Source: Myxococcales bacterium | Lineage (GTDB): Bacteria; Myxococcota_A; Polyangia; Polyangiales; Houyiibacteriaceae | DNA length: 51,065 bases | Direction of reading: 5' to 3' | Assembly (NCBI GenBank): GCA_024640845.1 | Contig: JAHEEE010000022.1 | Location: forward strand, 1-51,065 | Shown: one piece after another, positions 25,978 to 35,735 of the stretch | Position numbering within the stretch: the first letter of the stretch is position 1 | Layout of the letters: each line of letters opens with the position of its first letter | Program-made: the position numbers and the translations under genes | The notes under the pieces: model-generated | Database searches by the model: none | What the model saw: only the letters and a program-made list of their open reading frames with translations | What the model was told of the DNA's origin: nothing

Positions 25978-27381
25978 GTGGGTCCCGCGTCAAACCGCCG
26001 AAAGGTCGATCGCCTGACGAGAGCATCGGCGCTCGCCGTTTTGGCGGCGGTGATTCTCGCGGCGACCGGCTGCAAGACATTCTCCGACCACACTCGCGAG
26101 ACGCGCACGGCCCTCGACGCCAACAACGTCGAACAGGCGCTCAGCGCGAGCAACAAAGCCCTCGGCGTCAAACGGGCTTCCGAGGTGCCCGAGCCGCTAG
26201 GGGATGACGATGCGCTGCTGCTCCTCGATCGAGCGATCGTCCTTCAAGTGCTCCAGGACTACGAGTTGTCGAGCCGAGACTTCCAGGTCGCCGACAAAGC
26301 GCTCGAGATCCTGGATTTCAGCCGCTCGACCGCCCAAGAGATCGCCCGATACATGTTCAGCGACAGCGTCGGGCCCTACAAAGCGCGTCCTCACGAGAAG
26401 CTGATGCTCAACACGATGAACATGCTCAACTATCTCGCGCGTCAGAATCTGGAGGGCGCGAGGGTCGAAGCACGGCGGTTTTCGATCATGCGCAAGTATC
26501 TCCTCGATGACGAGAAGGCAGATCCACAAGCGGTCGGTCTCGCGGGAGCCGCTGGCAGTTACTTCGCCGGATACACTTTCGAGAAGTCGAGCGCGCCAGA
26601 CTCAGCGCTCCGCTACTACGACGAGGTCCTGCAGGCGACATCGGCGCCGAGCCTCGCAGATCCCATTGCGGCACTCATGGCGACCAGCGGCTATCGAACG
26701 CCACGTCTGCAGTCCGCGGCTGCAAGCGCTGAGCCAACGGCATCCTCCCCGGATGGAGCGGCCGATGTCCTGATCGTGATCGGCTATGGGCGGGTGCCAG
26801 CGCTCGTCGCCAAACGAGTGCCCATTGGCCTGGCGTTGACCGTTGCATCGGTGTTCCTCTCGGCTGCTGCCGTGCAACAGGCCAACCGCCTTGCCGCTCA
26901 GGGACTCGTCACGTGGGTCAACTACCCGGAGCTTGTCCCCACACGAGCCGAGTACCCGGCTCCGCTGGTGACGATTGATGGAAAGGCCCACCCATCGCAG
27001 GTCATCGCCAACGTGGACGCCGTGGTTCAAAAATCGTGGGCAGAGGCTCGGGGGCGCGTGATGGCGGCTGCCGTCACGCGCATGCTCACGCGTGCAGCGG
27101 TCGGGGCAGGCGTCGGGGTGGCGGCGGGCAAAGCAAGCGGCCGCGGTGGCGTCGGAGTGCTCGCCTCGATGATCACCCAGGCGAGCATGGCGGCAGCCGA
27201 CAAGCCTGATACGCGTAGCTGGGCGACGCTGCCCGCGCGTATCGCCATCGTTCGCACGCGGCTGCCTCCCGGAAAGCACGCCATCGAGGTCACCGTGCTG
27301 GGACGCCAGCACGTTCTGGAAACCACGGTTGAAGCGGGGCAATGGGTCCTCATCGACGTCGCCCAGCTATCGACCCTCTAG
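25978..27381 (+). CDS. COG3014 family lipoprotein, LpoB partner
   Basis: 467 residues from GTG 25978. A signal peptide with an ATGCKTF lipobox is followed by TPR-like helices (EQALSASNKALG, LLLLDRAIVLQVLQDY, EKLMLNTMNMLNYLA), a Gly/Ala-rich helical region with VIGYGRVPALVAKRVPIGLAL, and a C-terminal beta domain ending QWVLIDVAQL. COG3014 proteins co-occur with LpoB and a YcfL-like protein; their role is unknown but linked by neighbourhood to cell-wall synthesis. No YcfL-like gene is present here. The 3-base gap to lpoB indicates an operon. Confidence 0.8.
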   Translation: MGPASNRRKVDRLTRASALAVLAAVILAATGCKTFSDHTRETRTALDANNVEQALSASNKALGVKRASEVPEPLGDDDALLLLDRAIVLQVLQDYELSSRDFQVADKALEILDFSRSTAQEIARYMFSDSVGPYKARPHEKLMLNTMNMLNYLARQNLEGARVEARRFSIMRKYLLDDEKADPQAVGLAGAAGSYFAGYTFEKSSAPDSALRYYDEVLQATSAPSLADPIAALMATSGYRTPRLQSAAASAEPTASSPDGAADVLIVIGYGRVPALVAKRVPIGLALTVASVFLSAAAVQQANRLAAQGLVTWVNYPELVPTRAEYPAPLVTIDGKAHPSQVIANVDAVVQKSWAEARGRVMAAAVTRMLTRAAVGAGVGVAAGKASGRGGVGVLASMITQASMAAADKPDTRSWATLPARIAIVRTRLPPGKHAIEVTVLGRQHVLETTVEAGQWVLIDVAQLSTL

Positions 27382-27458
27382 CCGGCCATCACATCCCAGG
27401 CTATTCTCGCGACCCCCCGGCGCTCTCGCCTGAGCCCTAGCACAACGAGGAAATCGAA

Positions 27459-28769
27459 ATGACCGAAGAGAACTACGGCCTCGGCACGCTTGCACTGCAC
27501 GCCGGCCAAGAACCCGACTCCGCGACGACCGCCCGCGCGGTGCCGATTTACGCGACTACGTCCTACGTGTTTCACGATACGGATCACGCCGCTGCTTTGT
27601 TCGGGCTTGCCGAGTTCGGGAACATCTACTCGCGTATCATGAACCCGACGGTCGATGTGCTCGAGAAGCGCCTTGCGGCTTTGGACGGAGGCGTCACCGG
27701 CCTTTGCTTCGCGTCCGGCCAGTCCGCGATCAACGCCGCGATTCTCTCCATTTGCCACTCGGGCCAGAACTTCGTTTCTGCGACCAGCCTCTACGGTGGC
27801 ACCTGGACCCTCTTCAACAACACCTTCAAGAATCTCGGAATCGAAGTTCGCTTCTTCGACCCAGCCCATCCCGAGCAGATTCACGATCTAATCGACGAGA
27901 ACACGCGGCTCGTCTACATCGAGTCGATCGGCAATCCCAAGAACGACGTGCCTGACTTCAAGGCCATCGCGGATGCCGCCCACAGCGCACCCCACGGCGC
28001 CCTCCCGTTGATTTGCGACAACACCGTGATGACCCCGTACCTGTTTCGTCCGTTCGAGCACGGCGTCGACATCAACGTCTACTCGACCACGAAGTTCATC
28101 GGCGGCCATGGCACGCACATCGGCGGCGCGATCGTCGACTCCGGGAACTTTCAGTGGACGGAGAACCGTGAGAAGTGGCCCGAGTTCTGCGGGCCGTCTC
28201 CGAACTACCACGGTGCGGTTCTCGCCGACGCGCTCGCGCCCATGGGCAACATCGTTTACAACGTGCAGGTCCGCACGCACTGGCTTCGTGACACCGGCGC
28301 CGCGATGAGCCCGTTTGCGGCCTTCCTTTTCTTGCAGGGTCTCGAGACGCTCCATCTCAGGATGCCGCGCCATTGCGAGAATGCGCAAGCCGTTGCGGAG
28401 TTCCTCGAAGCACACGACGCGGTCGAATGGGTGAACTACCCCGGCCTCCCGAGCCACCCCGACCACGAGCGTGCCAACCATTACCTGCCCGACGGCAAGG
28501 GCGCGATCCTCGGCTTCGGGATCCGGGGCGGAATGGAAGCCGGCAAGAAGTTCATCAACAACGTCAAGCTCTGCTCGCATCTCGCAAACATCGGCGACGC
28601 GAAGACATTGGTGATTCACCCGGCCTCGACGACCCACCAGCAGCTTTCCCCCGAGGAGCAGCAGCAGACCGGCGTCGTACCGGAGTATGTACGCGTCTCC
28701 GTCGGCATCGAAGACGTCAAAGACATCATCGCGGACATCGACCAAGCCCTTGCGGCTGCCGTGGGGTAG
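27459..28769 (+). CDS. metY: O-acetylhomoserine sulfhydrylase (aminocarboxypropyltransferase)
   Basis: 436 residues. It is a PLP enzyme of the Cys/Met metabolism family that makes homocysteine from O-acetylhomoserine and sulfide. Visible motifs are [15 protein letters not shown] at the N-terminus, [36 protein letters not shown], and the PLP-lysine motif [12 protein letters not shown], followed by [10 protein letters not shown]-type residues (here [10 protein letters not shown]). The length (about 430) and the extended insert distinguish it from MetB/MetC. The start ATG follows GAGGAAATCGAA. MetX-MetW lies 15 bases downstream and supplies the substrate, so direct sulfhydrylation is the local methionine route. 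Confidence 0.94.
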   Translation: MTEENYGLGTLALHAGQEPDSATTARAVPIYATTSYVFHDTDHAAALFGLAEFGNIYSRIMNPTVDVLEKRLAALDGGVTGLCFASGQSAINAAILSICHSGQNFVSATSLYGGTWTLFNNTFKNLGIEVRFFDPAHPEQIHDLIDENTRLVYIESIGNPKNDVPDFKAIADAAHSAPHGALPLICDNTVMTPYLFRPFEHGVDINVYSTTKFIGGHGTHIGGAIVDSGNFQWTENREKWPEFCGPSPNYHGAVLADALAPMGNIVYNVQVRTHWLRDTGAAMSPFAAFLFLQGLETLHLRMPRHCENAQAVAEFLEAHDAVEWVNYPGLPSHPDHERANHYLPDGKGAILGFGIRGGMEAGKKFINNVKLCSHLANIGDAKTLVIHPASTTHQQLSPEEQQQTGVVPEYVRVSVGIEDVKDIIADIDQALAAAVG

Positions 28770-28784
28770 AGTACCCAGCCTCTC

Positions 28785-30542
28785 GTGGTCGATCAGTTCG
28801 AAAGCACCGATTCGGTCCGAAGCGGCGCTCCGCTGCGGTACCTCCGGAGCGCCGTGTTTCCGGAGCCTCTCGGGCTCCGGCATGGCGAAACGCTTCCGGG
28901 CGTCGAGGTCGCGTACGAAACCTATGGAACCCTCAACGAGGATCGCAGCAATGCGGTGCTGATCTGCCACGCGATCACGGGAGACTCCCACCCCGCCCGC
29001 CACGACCCGGACGACGACCCCGGATGGTGGGAGGGCCTCGTCGGCCCGGGCAAGGCGGTCGACACCGATCGCATGTTCGTCATTTGCTCGAACGTGCTCG
29101 GGGGGTGCCGCGGCACGACCGGCCCAGGCACGATCAATCCGGCCACCGGCATCCCCTATGGCAGCGACTTCCCGTTGGTCACGGTCGAAGACATGGTCGA
29201 TGTTCAAAAGCGCCTCGTCGACCTGCTCGGCGTGAAGAGCCTACGCGCAGTCGTTGGCGGGTCGCTCGGCGGCCATCAGGTGCTCTGTTGGGCGACCCGA
29301 TACCCCGAGTACGTCAAGACCGCTGTCGTCATTGCCGCATCCGCGCGCCTCACGGCCCAAGCAATCGCGTTCGACGTCGTGGGCCGCAACGCGATCCAAA
29401 CCGACCCGAGCTTTCACGGCGGGCAGTACTACGGGACGGGAGAGCACCCTCGCACGGGCTTGGCTCTTGCGCGCATGCTCGGCCACATCACCTATCTCTC
29501 GTCCGATGCGATGACGCGCAAGTTCGACCTCGACCGCCACGCTCCACGCGACATCGTCACTGATTTCGAGAAGCGGTTCTCGGTCGGCTCGTACCTCGCC
29601 TACCAGGGCAAGCAGTTCGTGGGTCGCTTCGACGCCAACTCGTATGTCGCGATCACGCTCGCCATGGACAACTTCGATCTAGGAGCCACCCGCGAGCGGC
29701 GACTGGACTCCTTCCGCGGGGCCAAGTGCGATTGGCTCGTCGTCTCGTTTTCGAGCGATTGGCTCTTTCCCCCCGCCCAGTCGCGGGAGCTCGTCGCGCT
29801 CATGACCACGCTCGGCCAGTCGGTTTCGTACTGTGAAATCGAAACCGACGGGGGGCACGACAGCTTCCTGCTTCCAAAAGACATCAAGCAGTTTGCCCCA
29901 CTCGTCGCAGCCAAGCTCGGCGCTCCGAAGCCAAACGAGCCAAGCTCGCGGCCGGACGATGACCGCATCCTCGAGCTGATCCCGGCGAACAGCTCCGTGC
30001 TCGACCTCGGCTGCGGAGAGGGTGATCTGCTCGCACGCCTGAAGGCACGTGGCGCGCCCCTCTTGTGCGGTGTCGAGGTGAGCACCGACCTCATCGCCGC
30101 TACGATGCAGCACGGGGTGGACGCCATCGACTACGATCTCAACGTCGGCCTGCCCGAGTTCCCGGACGGCCGCTTCGACTACGTCGTCCTCTCCTCGACT
30201 TTGCAAGTGGTTCCGAACGTCGAGCACCTTCTCGAGGAGGCCCTCCGTGTCGGCCGGCGCGCCATCGTCGGCTTCACCAACTTCGCGCATCGCACGCTTC
30301 GCGAGATGTTCGGCCTCGAGGGCCGCGCCCCGAAGGCACCAGGCTCGTATTCCTACGATTGGTACAACACCCCGAACCGCCGCTTTCCGTCGATCCAGGA
30401 CATGCTCGACCTTTGCGAGAAGATGGGCGTCGTCGTCGAACATGCTCGCTACTATGACGACACCAACGGCCGCGTCATCGGTGATGACGAAGACCCGAAT
30501 TTGGCCGCTGAAACGGCCTTGTTGGTGTTGAGCAAACGCTAG
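28785..30542 (+). CDS. metX: Homoserine O-acetyltransferase fused to MetW methyltransferase-like domain
   Basis: 585 residues from GTG 28785. Residues 1-about 380 are MetX: HAITGDSH, CSNVLGGCRGTTGPGT, nucleophile GGSLGGHQ (Ser160), SSDWLFPP (Asp325) and GGHDSF (His358), a full catalytic triad. After a short Pro-rich linker, residues about 392-585 are MetW: VLDLGCGEGDLLARL, YDLNVGLPEFPD, YVVLSSTLQVV, GFTNFAHR and YDWYNTPNRRF. MetX and MetW are normally separate adjacent genes; here they are one reading frame with no stop or frameshift. It makes O-acetylhomoserine for MetY next door. Its stop overlaps that of the convergent LLM gene in the tetramer CTAG. Confidence 0.94.
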   Translation: MVDQFESTDSVRSGAPLRYLRSAVFPEPLGLRHGETLPGVEVAYETYGTLNEDRSNAVLICHAITGDSHPARHDPDDDPGWWEGLVGPGKAVDTDRMFVICSNVLGGCRGTTGPGTINPATGIPYGSDFPLVTVEDMVDVQKRLVDLLGVKSLRAVVGGSLGGHQVLCWATRYPEYVKTAVVIAASARLTAQAIAFDVVGRNAIQTDPSFHGGQYYGTGEHPRTGLALARMLGHITYLSSDAMTRKFDLDRHAPRDIVTDFEKRFSVGSYLAYQGKQFVGRFDANSYVAITLAMDNFDLGATRERRLDSFRGAKCDWLVVSFSSDWLFPPAQSRELVALMTTLGQSVSYCEIETDGGHDSFLLPKDIKQFAPLVAAKLGAPKPNEPSSRPDDDRILELIPANSSVLDLGCGEGDLLARLKARGAPLLCGVEVSTDLIAATMQHGVDAIDYDLNVGLPEFPDGRFDYVVLSSTLQVVPNVEHLLEEALRVGRRAIVGFTNFAHRTLREMFGLEGRAPKAPGSYSYDWYNTPNRRFPSIQDMLDLCEKMGVVVEHARYYDDTNGRVIGDDEDPNLAAETALLVLSKR

Positions 30543-31591
30543 GCGTAGCGGTCGAGCGGCGCTTCGAATCCGCTCGCAATCGCGTGCACGCGCGACACCA
30601 CGTCCTCTGCCACCTCGACGTCTGTGTCGGCCTCGAACCCGACCTCGACGGTGTCCGACACCCCGCCGAAACGGGCCTCGATGGCTTCTGGAAGTTTGTC
30701 GTACGTCGTGTAGATGCAGAACTCGTCCAGTACTTCATCGGGCACTTCGGCGGACATCTTCTTCCACTGCCCGGTCTTTGTCATGTGCAGCAGCTTGTCG
30801 GCCAGATCTTCCCAACCGTGAAGCTCCATCACCGGTCTGTACGCCGGTGTCGACGCGTAGAACGATACGCGGTAACGCACCCACTCGCGGTTCTTCATCA
30901 CCGTCTCTTCGTCGGGTCCGGTCATGATGAACCCGCCGCCGCAGACGTCGAGGTCACTCCTCGAACGTCCGGCGGATTGCAAGCCGCGCTCGATCGCCGG
31001 CCACACGACTTCTTGCAGGTACTTCTTCGTGCAAAACCCATGCAAACGAAGCCCATCGGCAACCGCCGCCGCCGATTCGATCGTCCGCGGGCGCACCGCG
31101 GCCAGATACACCGGCACCATCGGGAGGTTCGACTTCGGTGGCGTGAACTCCGGCGTCATCAACGAGAACTGATAGTAGTCGCCTTGGTAGTCGAGTCGCT
31201 CGCCGAGCTCCCAGCAACGCCAGATCGCGCGAAGGGCCTCGACATATTCCACGATACGACTCCGTGGCGCTTTCCACGGCGTGCTGAACCGCCGCTCGTT
31301 GTGCGCCTTCACCTGAGTGCCCAGGCCGAGCGCGAAACGCCCGCCGGAGTTTCGGTGAATCGCCCATGCCTGCTCGGCGACTACCATCGGGCTTCGCGGG
31401 AACGCCACGGCGATCCCGGTCGATATACGGATGCGCTCCGTTGCCTGCGCCGCCATGGCGGCATTGAGGAGGGGGTCCCCGGTGATCTCGGGGATGGCGA
31501 AGCCGTCGACCCCGAGCGACTCGGCGCGCCGTGCCTCCGCCGCGAGCTTGGCCCAGTCGTTGTTCTCTGCGGTGAACGTATCGATACGCAT
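30539..31591 (-). CDS. LLM class F420-dependent oxidoreductase (TIGR03617-like)
   Basis: 350 residues. The luciferase-like monooxygenase TIM barrel is clear: FAIPEITGDPLLNAAMAA, RIRISTGIAVAFPRSPMV, SGGRFALGLGTQVKAHNERR, and YVEALRAIWRCW. The combination matches the F420-dependent group named TIGR03617. Such proteins reduce or oxidise with coenzyme F420, although flavin use cannot be excluded, and the substrate is unknown. It converges on metX-metW and the two stop codons share the sequence CTAG. It is divergent from the HtrA-like gene with 61 bases between starts. Confidence 0.88.
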   Translation of the reverse strand: MRIDTFTAENNDWAKLAAEARRAESLGVDGFAIPEITGDPLLNAAMAAQATERIRISTGIAVAFPRSPMVVAEQAWAIHRNSGGRFALGLGTQVKAHNERRFSTPWKAPRSRIVEYVEALRAIWRCWELGERLDYQGDYYQFSLMTPEFTPPKSNLPMVPVYLAAVRPRTIESAAAVADGLRLHGFCTKKYLQEVVWPAIERGLQSAGRSRSDLDVCGGGFIMTGPDEETVMKNREWVRYRVSFYASTPAYRPVMELHGWEDLADKLLHMTKTGQWKKMSAEVPDEVLDEFCIYTTYDKLPEAIEARFGGVSDTVEVGFEADTDVEVAEDVVSRVHAIASGFEAPLDRYA

Positions 31592-31652
31592 CCCCGGCTC
31601 TTAACACGATTTACCCCTGCAGATCAGCCGAACCGGGTCACACTAGCGCTCC

Positions 31653-33146
31653 ATGCACCGAAAAGCGTTTCTGCTGAGTCTGGTCGTCGTCGGGGGTGCC
31701 GTCTGGGCGAGCCCCGCCGCGGCGCAGCCGCGCGCCGTCACGTCGAGCGTGGTGAAGCTCCAAGTCGTCAGTGATCCACCCAACCTCATGGCCCCTTGGC
31801 AGACGGAAGGCGTCAGCCTCTTCGGAGGCTCCGGCGTGATCATCGAAGGCAAGCGCATTCTCACCAACGCCCACGTGGTGGAGAGTGCCGTCAGCATCGA
31901 GGTCAAGCGCGCAGATGGCCGCGCCAGTTTTCCCGCCAAGGTCGTCTTCATCAGTCACGATGCGGACCTCGCGCTGGTCGAGGTCGACGACGAGGAGTTC
32001 TTCGAAGCGGTGCACCCAATTCCACTTGGGAAGATGCCTAAGCTCCAGCAAGGCGTCGTGGTCTATGGTTTCCCCGTCGGGGGCAACACGCTTTCGATCA
32101 CATCCGGCATCGTATCGCGCGTCGAGGTCGACACCTATGCGCAATCCTACCGCGACCTTCTATCCGTACAGATTGATGCCGCGATCAACGAAGGCAACAG
32201 CGGCGGCCCAGTGATGACGAATGGGGCTCTCGTGGGCATCGCGATGCAAGGGCTCAAGAACGCGGACAACGTCGGATACATGATCCCGCCGCCCGTCATC
32301 CAGCATTTTCTCGAGGACGTGAAAGACGGTCGATACGACGGCTTCCCCCATCTCGGAGTGGCGCTTCAGAACATGGAGAGCGAGGCACAGCGCCGGGGCG
32401 CCCGCATGAAACCCGAAGAAACGGGCGCGCTCGTGCTTCGTGTGGACTACGGCGGCCCGTCCTACGGCGTGCTCCGCCCCCGGGACGTCATCCTCGCGAT
32501 CGACGGGCACGAGGTGGCTAACGATCTAAGCGTCGGCTGGGAGGGCATCGGCCGCGTCGACTTGGCCGTGGCCTATCAGAGCAAGCAGATCGGCGACGAG
32601 GTCGACCTCACGATCCTCCGAAGCGGGAACCGCGTCCAAAAGCGCATCACGCTCAAGGCGCACACGCCCCTAGTACCGGGCCGTCGGCGCACGGAGTGGC
32701 CGCGCTACGTACAGTTCGGCGGGCTCGTGTTCCAGCCGTTGAGCGAGCAGCTCATCGACGACGCCGATGCAGGATACTCCGATGCGGTGAGCTTCGCGGA
32801 AGTGAACAACCTCGTCACCCGAGCCCGTCGCGAGATCATTCTTCTCGGCCAAGTGCTCCCGCACCCAGTCAACCGTGGTTACCAGGAGTGGGGTGGCGAA
32901 GTGATTCGCCTCGTCAACGGCATCGTACCGCGCGACTTGGACCATCTGGCCGCGATCCTCGACGCGGCCAAGGGTCCATGGGTGCGTTTCGTGAGCGGGG
33001 ACGGATACGTCATCACCCTCGATCTAGAGGCGGCCCGGCGGGCCAATCGCGAGATCCTCCTCGACTATGGCATTGTCGAGGACCGCTACCTCGGCCCCGG
33101 AACCTCGGATGGTAGGCGAGACCGGAGCCGCCGGAGCGAGCGTTGA
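31653..33146 (+). CDS. Periplasmic HtrA/Deg-like serine protease
   Basis: 497 residues. A signal peptide ends ASPAAAQP. The trypsin-like domain has TNAHVV (His about 74), DADLALVEV (Asp about 105) and GNSGGPV (Ser about 183). A PDZ domain follows (about 240-335: ALVLRVDYGGPSYGVLRPRDVILAIDG), and then a second region with VNGIVPRDLDHLAAIL that may be a degenerate PDZ, as in plant Deg9/Deg10-type proteases. It would degrade or chaperone damaged envelope proteins. The GT8/GH13 cassette follows with 64 bases between genes; a functional tie is only suggested by order. Confidence 0.9.
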   Translation: MHRKAFLLSLVVVGGAVWASPAAAQPRAVTSSVVKLQVVSDPPNLMAPWQTEGVSLFGGSGVIIEGKRILTNAHVVESAVSIEVKRADGRASFPAKVVFISHDADLALVEVDDEEFFEAVHPIPLGKMPKLQQGVVVYGFPVGGNTLSITSGIVSRVEVDTYAQSYRDLLSVQIDAAINEGNSGGPVMTNGALVGIAMQGLKNADNVGYMIPPPVIQHFLEDVKDGRYDGFPHLGVALQNMESEAQRRGARMKPEETGALVLRVDYGGPSYGVLRPRDVILAIDGHEVANDLSVGWEGIGRVDLAVAYQSKQIGDEVDLTILRSGNRVQKRITLKAHTPLVPGRRRTEWPRYVQFGGLVFQPLSEQLIDDADAGYSDAVSFAEVNNLVTRARREIILLGQVLPHPVNRGYQEWGGEVIRLVNGIVPRDLDHLAAILDAAKGPWVRFVSGDGYVITLDLEAARRANREILLDYGIVEDRYLGPGTSDGRRDRSRRSER

Positions 33147-33210
33147 GCGAGCTGCCAGCGGCACGCCTTGCGGAGCTCCTCCGTACGACCCACAGTGCCA
33201 GTGCAATCCG

Positions 33211-34020
33211 ATGAACACCGCATACGTGACTACCCTTTGCAATGGAGAAGGGTATCTGCCGGGCGTCGAGGCGCTCGGAAAATCCCTCGAGTTCCATGGT
33301 AGTCAGGTGCCGCGCGTCGTGTTGGTCACCGAAGACGTGCCCGGCACCGCGAGGACCCGTTTGACGCAACAGGGTTGGCAGGTCCGCGAAGTCGAGCCGC
33401 TCGAGAACCCGAATCCCGACGCCGGCCAGCTCTTCGAACGCTTTCGAAACGTATACACCAAGCTGCGCGCCTGGGAGCTCGTCGATCTTGACAAGGTCGT
33501 TCTGCTCGATGCCGATTTGATCACGCTTCAGAACATCGACGACCTGTTTGAAAGGCCTTCGATCGCAGCCGCTCCTGATTTCTTTCTTCCTGATCGATTC
33601 AACAGCGGGTTGATGGTCATCGCGCCATCCACGGAGACGTTTGAGCGAATGCTCAGCGCGCTTTGGGAAACGGAGAGCTACGATGGCGGAGATCAGGGCT
33701 TTCTGAACGTCTTCTATTCAGACTGGTACGCGATGGACGTCACACATCGTCTGCCTGCCGGCTACAACTTGCAGAACTTCATCTTTCAGTTCCTCCATGG
33801 CCACCCGAGCTTGAGAGAGGCTCTGCTCCGCGAGGCGAAAGTCATTCATTATTCGGTACAAAAGCCCTGGCTTGCGAAGCCTGCCCTCACAGGCGGCTCG
33901 GCTGCTTGGTGGAATGCCTATTTCGGCGCCCACCCCGAAAAAGCAAATGAGTGGAAGCGCCGCTGGCACGCAATGGAAGACTGGACCTTCGACCATGCGG
34001 TGGCCGCCATCCTGAAGTAA
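33211..34020 (+). CDS. Glycosyltransferase family 8 (glycogenin/galactinol synthase-like)
   Basis: 269 residues from ATG 33211; the frame is open upstream into the HtrA gene, but the family N-terminus (MNTAYVTTLCNGEGYLPGVEAL) fits this ATG. GT8 landmarks are VLVTEDVP, TKLRAWELVDLDKVVLLDADL with the DxD metal site, DRFNSGLMVIAPS, GDQGFLN and the terminal HYSVQKPW. GT8 enzymes transfer glucose, galactose or related sugars from nucleotide sugars with retention of configuration, and glycogenin glucosylates itself. No membrane segment, so cytoplasmic. Its TAA stop overlaps the ATG of the GH13 gene (TAATG), which implies coupled translation and shared pathway. Confidence 0.9.
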   Translation: MNTAYVTTLCNGEGYLPGVEALGKSLEFHGSQVPRVVLVTEDVPGTARTRLTQQGWQVREVEPLENPNPDAGQLFERFRNVYTKLRAWELVDLDKVVLLDADLITLQNIDDLFERPSIAAAPDFFLPDRFNSGLMVIAPSTETFERMLSALWETESYDGGDQGFLNVFYSDWYAMDVTHRLPAGYNLQNFIFQFLHGHPSLREALLREAKVIHYSVQKPWLAKPALTGGSAAWWNAYFGAHPEKANEWKRRWHAMEDWTFDHAVAAILK

Positions 34021-35735
34021 TGAAGAACGACGAGGCCCTTCGAATCGAGCTTCCCTGGTGGAAACGCACCACCGTCTATCAGATCTACCCACGCTCGTTC
34101 TCCGATGAATCCGGTGACGGGGTCGGCGACCTCCGGGGGATCATCGACCGACTGGACTACGTGAAATGGCTCGGCTTGGAGACGATTTGGCTGTCGCCCT
34201 TTTTCAACAGTCCCCAAGCGGACTTCGGTTACGATATCAGCGATCATTTTGGCGTCGCACCGGAGTACGGGTCCCTCGAGGATTGCCGATGCCTCATCGA
34301 CGAGATTCATGCACGGGGAATGAAAATCGTTCTCGACATGGTCTTGAATCACACCTCGGATCAACACCCCTGGTTTCTCGAATCGCGAAGCGGACGCGAA
34401 AACCCCTATCGGGACTTCTACATCTGGCGCGATGGGCGAAAGCCTTACGGCAGGGAACCACCGAACAACTGGCGCTCGATGCTCGGGGGCTCGGGCTGGC
34501 ACTACGATGCGCACACGGATCAGTGGTACTGGGCGAGCTTCCTGCCGTTTCAGCCAGACTTGAACTATCGAAACCCACGCGTGAAGCGCGCCATGCTCGA
34601 CGTGGTCCGGCACTGGCTCCGCGAAGGCGCGGATGGCTTGCGTCTCGACATCTTCAACGCGATCTACAAAGACGCCGACTTTGCCGACAATCCTCGCTCG
34701 CTGCGTGCGATCCCGTCCGAGGACAATCCCGGCGGTTTCTTTCAGCGCGCAATTCACACGCAAAATCACCCTGACACCCTCGCGTTTGCCCGCGAGCTCC
34801 GGGCCGTGGTCGACGAGTTTGAAGACCCCCCGCGTTTCATCGTCGGCGAGGTCTTTGGCTCGCCCGACTTGCTTCGAGAGTACTGTGGACCCTCGGGTGA
34901 GGGCCTGAACCTCGTCTTCCTGTTCAAGAGCCTGCGCACTCCATTCCGAGCCGGGCCATTTCGTGATCTCGTCGCCGAATTCGAGTCGGCTTTTCCCGAG
35001 CCTCTGTACCCGACGTACGTCTTCGGCAACCACGATCGGCCGCGTCAGATGGAACGACTCGGCAACGACGTGGCCCGGGCGCGGCTTCTCGCGATGTTTC
35101 AGATGACCGTTCGAGGCGTGCCCTTCATCTACTACGGAGATGAGCTCGGGCTTTCGCACCACGCGATGCCGCGCGAGACCGCGCGGGATCCGCTTGCGGA
35201 CAGGTTCCGGTTCATTCCAAAGCTACTCCTGCCCGCGTTGCGGCGCCGTGGAATTCTGACCAATCGAGATGAGTGTCGGAGTCCCATGCCGTGGCACGGT
35301 GGAACGCATGCGGGTTTCGCGCCGCCTGACGCTCCGAAGCCTTGGCTGCCTCTCCATCCCCAAAGCGCGCTCATGAATGTGGCTGCACAACGCGAAGATC
35401 CGACCTCGGTGCTGGCATCGTACCGCCGAACGCTTCATTTGCGCGCCAGCAGCCTGGCGCTTTCCTCGGGCTCGCTCGAAATCATCGATCCACCTGCCGA
35501 TCCGAACAAGGTCTTTGCCTATCGCAGAGCCTATGAAGATGCCGACCGGCAAGAGACCGCCGAGATATTTCTCAATTTCTCGAAGAGGGAGGTGCCGATC
35601 GATCTGCGAGACCTGCCGCGAAGCGCCGAGGCCCGCCTTTACTCGAACTTGCAGGACGCACCGCAGGCAGCCAAAGGGCGGCATGTTCTTCGCCCGTGGG
35701 AGGGCGTCGTAGTGTTGCGGGATCGGTGCGCATGA
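34020..35735 (+). CDS. GH13 alpha-glucosidase/trehalose-synthase-like enzyme
   Basis: 571 residues from ATG 34020. It has the full GH13 barrel: YQIYPRSFSDESGDGVGDL, LDMVLNHTSDQHPWF, nucleophile GLRLDIFN (Asp about 210), acid/base FIVGEVFG (Glu about 277), and FGNHDRP (Asp about 339), then a beta-sandwich C-terminal domain. The QIYPRSF and LVLNHTSDQH regions are those of oligo-1,6-glucosidase, alpha-glucosidase and sucrose isomerase subfamilies. GLRLD replaces the common GFRLD. There is no signal peptide, so the enzyme is cytoplasmic. It overlaps both neighbours and is probably part of a four-gene coupled cassette handling an alpha-glucan or disaccharide. Confidence 0.92.
   Translation: MKNDEALRIELPWWKRTTVYQIYPRSFSDESGDGVGDLRGIIDRLDYVKWLGLETIWLSPFFNSPQADFGYDISDHFGVAPEYGSLEDCRCLIDEIHARGMKIVLDMVLNHTSDQHPWFLESRSGRENPYRDFYIWRDGRKPYGREPPNNWRSMLGGSGWHYDAHTDQWYWASFLPFQPDLNYRNPRVKRAMLDVVRHWLREGADGLRLDIFNAIYKDADFADNPRSLRAIPSEDNPGGFFQRAIHTQNHPDTLAFARELRAVVDEFEDPPRFIVGEVFGSPDLLREYCGPSGEGLNLVFLFKSLRTPFRAGPFRDLVAEFESAFPEPLYPTYVFGNHDRPRQMERLGNDVARARLLAMFQMTVRGVPFIYYGDELGLSHHAMPRETARDPLADRFRFIPKLLLPALRRRGILTNRDECRSPMPWHGGTHAGFAPPDAPKPWLPLHPQSALMNVAAQREDPTSVLASYRRTLHLRASSLALSSGSLEIIDPPADPNKVFAYRRAYEDADRQETAEIFLNFSKREVPIDLRDLPRSAEARLYSNLQDAPQAAKGRHVLRPWEGVVVLRDRCA

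Noticed and set aside
27382-27458. Possible SAM riboswitch before the methionine genes
   Set aside because: The gap between the COG3014 gene and metY is only 77 bases and contains no SAM-I, SAM-II or SAH-type core motif that I can find.
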